Assembly: GCA_950068635.1 (NCBI GenBank)
Contig: CATMIM010000046.1
Coordinates: 1 to 7,420 of the forward strand
Direction of reading: 5' to 3'
DNA length: 7,420 nucleotides
From: an uncultured Candidatus Poseidoniales archaeon
GTDB lineage: Archaea; Thermoplasmatota; Poseidoniia; Poseidoniales; Thalassarchaeaceae
Part shown: piece by piece, positions 4,940 through 7,420 of the stretch
Layout: each line of letters opens with the position of its first letter
Numbering within the stretch: the first letter of the stretch is position 1
Translations under genes and position numbers: made by a program
Notes under the pieces: model-generated
What the model was told of the DNA's origin: nothing
What the model saw: the letters and a program-made list of their open reading frames with translations, nothing else
Databases searched by the model: none

Positions 4940-6632
4940 AAGCCAGCACATCGCCGCGGACGAACTTGATGTAGCGCTGCTCCTCGTTCTCCTCGAACGG
5001 ATGCTGACCGACGTTCTGCTGGTAGGCGATGCCGATCCAGTCTCCATCAGGAGAGAGAACCGTCTCGAAGAAGTCGTGCAGCGCGTGCACGTCCCCGTTC
5101 GACTCCTCGTAGTCGGTAATCGTGTGCAGCGGAGTCATGTCGGCGATGCCGAACTCCCAGGTGTCATTCTCCTGCGGTTCCCAGAGCGCCCCGGCGTAGA
5201 GGTACCAGTGCTTGCCTGCGGTGTATCCGTCCTCGCTGTTGTTCTGGTCGTAGTCGATGCCGTAGAAGGCGATGCTGACCAGATTATCCTCAGAGATCGA
5301 GACGAACGGATACATGTTGATGCCTCGCTCGAAGGGCGTGACGTTCCATGACGACCAGTTGGTCCCGTTGTCGTACGAGATGGCGAAGCGCATCTCCCAT
5401 GGCCCCGTGCCGCCGTTAGGGCAGTCCCCCCAGACCACCGCCACCGTGCCTCCCTCGTTGTTGTTCACTACCGGGTATCCCTCAGGGCAGTTTCCGGTGC
5501 GCGGCCCGACATCGATAGGATCCTGCCATGAACCGTCAGACGGGCTGGGACCGGTGCCGCGGCCGTAGTCGTCGCTGATGCGCACATGCACGGTCCCGGA
5601 GTTGCTGTCGGCGTTCTCCTGTGCCACGAACACGTACGGTCCGTGCCTCTGGCTGGAGATGGTGGACCAGCCGCCGGGCATCGAGTAGCACTGGCTGAAC
5701 GAGTTGCCGCCGTTCTCCGAATGATAGTACCAGTAGCGGCCGAAATCGGCGCTGCATTCGGGCGGGGAGGCACCTGAATTGCCGAGATAGTGGACGATTC
5801 CGTCACCTTGCGCCGACACCCACGGGCGGTCGTCCGCAGCCATCGTGTTCATTCGCTGGCAGGTGCCCATCTCGTAGGATTCGCCACCGGCGGTGAAGCG
5901 ATGCCACCAGTTGTCCTCGAGGGTGGTGTCGAGGTAGTAGATCACGTCGTTGGCATCGACGGAGATGTCGCCCTCGTCACCGAGGCACTCTGAGCCCCCG
6001 GCCAGATAGTTCGCCGTCAGCATGTTCCCTGGTGTGGGGTCGAATGAATCACCATGAGTCCAGTTGCTGCCGTTGTTGGTGGAAATCCAGAACCATGATG
6101 CCCAGTAATCCCATGAAGTGCTGTCACCATCACTGCAAGCATACCACAATCCAGGTGGTGACCCATCAATGATATCAATCGGGCCATCCTCACCACCCCA
6201 GCGCAGATCCTTGTGGGCGGTGACCTGCATGTTGCCCTGCGAGTCGATGGAGAGGGAGGGCTCGTAGCCGACGCCGTACTGGATGTAATCCGGGTCCTGA
6301 CCGTTGTCGGGGTCGATGCACTCCTCGTGCCGAGGCATGTAGATCGGCTCACCCCAGAGGAAATCCACCACCTGGTCGCCGTCACCCCCCGACGCCGCGT
6401 CATCCATCGTCGACTCGAGGCCGAACATCGCCGAGAGCACCATGAAAACGACGACCACCGCCAATGTCGAGCCCATCGCCATGTTCAGCTGACGCACCTG
6501 ATGGCGCTCCTCCGCCTCATCGACATCCGCGCCCGGAGATAGCACCGCGTCGAGCACCTCGGCGTCCTCATCGGACAGGTCAGCATCGAGCACGTCGGCT
6601 GCCACGTCATCTGCGTGTGAGGGGTCTCCCAT
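4938..6632 (-). CDS. Membrane-anchored Asp-box (sialidase-fold) surface propeller protein
   Basis: A 564-aa protein with an acidic cytoplasmic tail (1-48, rich in Asp, Glu and Ala), one membrane anchor at about 51-72, and a large extracellular domain rich in Trp, Tyr, Gly, Asn and Asp. The outside part contains Asp-box turns (S-x-D/N-x-G-x-x-W type) at S184-W191, S305-F312 and S419-W426, plus a worn copy at S353-T360. These mark a beta-propeller of the sialidase/BNR type. Eight cysteines (105, 166, 216, 258, 293, 315, 382, 404) could form four disulfides. Seven N-x-S/T sequons (N187, N190, N422, N425, N430, N464, N489) fit archaeal surface glycosylation. I cannot find the full Arg triad and RIP motif of true sialidases, so binding or another hydrolase activity is as likely. 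It starts 54 bases after the AAA ATPase stop; its stop overlaps the SD of the oxygenase gene. The fold call is fairly sure, the function unknown. Confidence 0.85.
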   Translation of the reverse strand: MGDPSHADDVAADVLDADLSDEDAEVLDAVLSPGADVDEAEERHQVRQLNMAMGSTLAVVVVFMVLSAMFGLESTMDDAASGGDGDQVVDFLWGEPIYMPRHEECIDPDNGQDPDYIQYGVGYEPSLSIDSQGNMQVTAHKDLRWGGEDGPIDIIDGSPPGLWYACSDGDSTSWDYWASWFWISTNNGSNWTHGDSFDPTPGNMLTANYLAGGSECLGDEGDISVDANDVIYYLDTTLEDNWWHRFTAGGESYEMGTCQRMNTMAADDRPWVSAQGDGIVHYLGNSGASPPECSADFGRYWYYHSENGGNSFSQCYSMPGGWSTISSQRHGPYVFVAQENADSNSGTVHVRISDDYGRGTGPSPSDGSWQDPIDVGPRTGNCPEGYPVVNNNEGGTVAVVWGDCPNGGTGPWEMRFAISYDNGTNWSSWNVTPFERGINMYPFVSISEDNLVSIAFYGIDYDQNNSEDGYTAGKHWYLYAGALWEPQENDTWEFGIADMTPLHTITDYEESNGDVHALHDFFETVLSPDGDWIGIAYQQNVGQHPFEENEEQRYIKFVRGDVLA

Positions 6633-6654
6633 CAGCCTGATGGTTGAACGGCCC

Positions 6655-6662
6655 TCAATTGA
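6655..6662 (-). promoter_or_regulatory. TATA-like box before the propeller gene
   Basis: TCAATTGA, a palindromic AT-rich octamer in the 54-base gap after the AAA ATPase gene. It is centred about 27 bases before the ATG at 6632, which has no SD. It could be an internal promoter giving a leaderless mRNA for propeller, oxygenase and thpR. The match to a TATA consensus is imperfect. Confidence 0.33.
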
Positions 6663-6686
6663 TCAGGGTCGCACCTTCGTGACTGT

Positions 6687-7420
6687 TCAGCGGTATGCCT
6701 CGCCGTATGATGGATCTTCGCGAGGGCGAATCTCCACCATGATGCTTCCAGCCGCGCGCTCGCGGGTCTCCTTGATCTCGGCCAGTGCGGTGTCGAAATC
6801 CGCCTGGGTGATAAGTACCTTCTCATCGTCGTCGCCGTCACATCCGAGGCGGTGCATGGACTCCAACTCGGCATCGTTGACCAGACCGACCAGATGCGAT
6901 CCGGTAAATCCTTCTGTCTCCTTGGCCAGCGACTCGATGTCGATGCCCTCCTCGACGTTGTGATGTTTGATCTCCATCTCGATGATGAGGCGGCGACCGC
7001 GAGTGTCCGGGAAGCTCACGGGAATGATGGCGTCGATGCGGCCGGGGCGATTGATGAGCGCCTCATCCAGCAGGTTGGGGTGGTTGGTGGAGGCCACGGT
7101 GACGACCTGTGAGTTGGTGGTGGAGCCACACAGAACCTCAAGGAACTCGCCCAGCAGAGGGTGCCCGCTGCGCTGCTTGCGGTCCATCCCCGCACCACCG
7201 AGGCAGTCGAGGTCTTCGATGATGACCAAGGTGGGCGAGAGCATGCGTGCCATCGAATAGATCCCAGTCAGGTCTCCGGGCTCGCGGATGTCGTCGCTGG
7301 TGACGTAGATGGAGGTGGCATCTCCGCGGTGGTTGACCAGTGCTCGAGAGGTCAGGGTCTTGCCGCAACCCGGGGGACCTGCCAACAGCACGCCACGGGA
7401 GTTCTTGTTCCCTTTCTTGG
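6687..7420 (-). CDS. AAA-family ATPase, partial (N-terminus off window)
   Basis: The last 243 codons of an AAA ATPase; the frame is open through the right edge, so the N-terminal domain that would show its role is missing. Numbered from the first whole codon (7418), the Walker A loop is GPPGCGKT at 14-21 and Walker B is L-V-I-I-E68-D69 at 64-69. Sensor 1 Asn is N112 in A-S-T-N-H-P, and the second region of homology ends with R-P-G-R-I-D at 124-129, which carries the arginine-finger candidates. The alpha-helical lid follows, with G-F-T-G-S-H at 170-175 in the sensor 2 region. All ATPase parts are intact, so it should form an active ring that remodels or unfolds a partner. The motifs fit the classic AAA group (Cdc48/FtsH/Bcs1-like), but the exact branch is unclear. 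The acidic D-G-D-D-D-E loop near 194-199 is a minor oddity. No protease domain follows. It precedes the propeller gene by 54 bases. Confidence 0.88.
   Translation of the reverse strand, partial: KKGNKNSRGVLLAGPPGCGKTLTSRALVNHRGDATSIYVTSDDIREPGDLTGIYSMARMLSPTLVIIEDLDCLGGAGMDRKQRSGHPLLGEFLEVLCGSTTNSQVVTVASTNHPNLLDEALINRPGRIDAIIPVSFPDTRGRRLIIEMEIKHHNVEEGIDIESLAKETEGFTGSHLVGLVNDAELESMHRLGCDGDDDEKVLITQADFDTALAEIKETRERAAGSIMVEIRPREDPSYGEAYR

Noticed and set aside
4938..5047. Earlier in-frame start for the Rieske oxygenase, overlapping the propeller gene by about 110 bases.
   Set aside because: The extra residues are Ser/Arg-rich shadow sequence from the propeller gene, and an SD with a suitable start exists at the gene junction.
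4938..6632. Calling the propeller protein a true sialidase.
   Set aside because: Asp-boxes are present, but the catalytic Arg triad, Tyr/Glu pair and RIP motif could not be identified; Asp-boxes occur in many non-sialidase propellers.
1..7420. Defence island, CRISPR array, toxin-antitoxin pair, transposon or phage genes.
   Set aside because: No array-like repeats, terminal inverted repeats, transposase or integrase motifs, or typical defence domains were seen; the lone AAA ATPase is not enough.

Overview
The window is GC-rich and densely coded. It holds eight protein genes (two cut by the window ends), no rRNA or convincing tRNA, and no mobile element, CRISPR array or large repeat. The best guess for the host is an archaeon, perhaps a marine planktonic euryarchaeote of the Marine Group II / Poseidoniales type. 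The reasons are TATA-like boxes about 27 bases before start codons that lack a Shine-Dalgarno (SD) site, SD sites on genes inside an operon, an AN1-like mini zinc finger, and a surface propeller protein with a strongly acidic cytoplasmic tail and many N-glycosylation sequons. No marker gene proves this, and a bacterium is not excluded.

Left part, 1-1451, minus strand: a low-specificity L-threonine aldolase, followed by a zinc-ribbon protein of unknown function that runs off the left edge and seems to have its own promoter. Middle, 1567-3230: an Mpo1-like (DUF962) membrane protein on the plus strand, a 43-residue zinc-finger gene on the minus strand facing it, then a plus-strand polytopic membrane protein resembling the YjdF/DUF2238 and VanZ-like families.

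Right part, 3257-7420, minus strand: a tight four-gene series read right to left. It encodes an AAA-type ATPase (5' end off the window), a membrane-anchored sialidase-fold (Asp-box) surface protein, a Rieske non-haem iron oxygenase alpha subunit, and the RNA 2H phosphoesterase ThpR. The propeller stop codon lies inside the SD site of the oxygenase. The oxygenase stop is followed directly by the SD of thpR. The last three genes are therefore probably cotranscribed.

The oxygenase carries both the Rieske cluster ligands and the mononuclear iron ligands. It has Glu rather than Asp at the bridging position, as in carnitine monooxygenase CntA, but no reductase partner is visible. No recognisable defence or other complete new system was found. 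The most notable items are the 43-aa zinc finger, the oxygenase/surface-protein/ATPase grouping, and the apparent split between leaderless first genes and SD-led internal genes.
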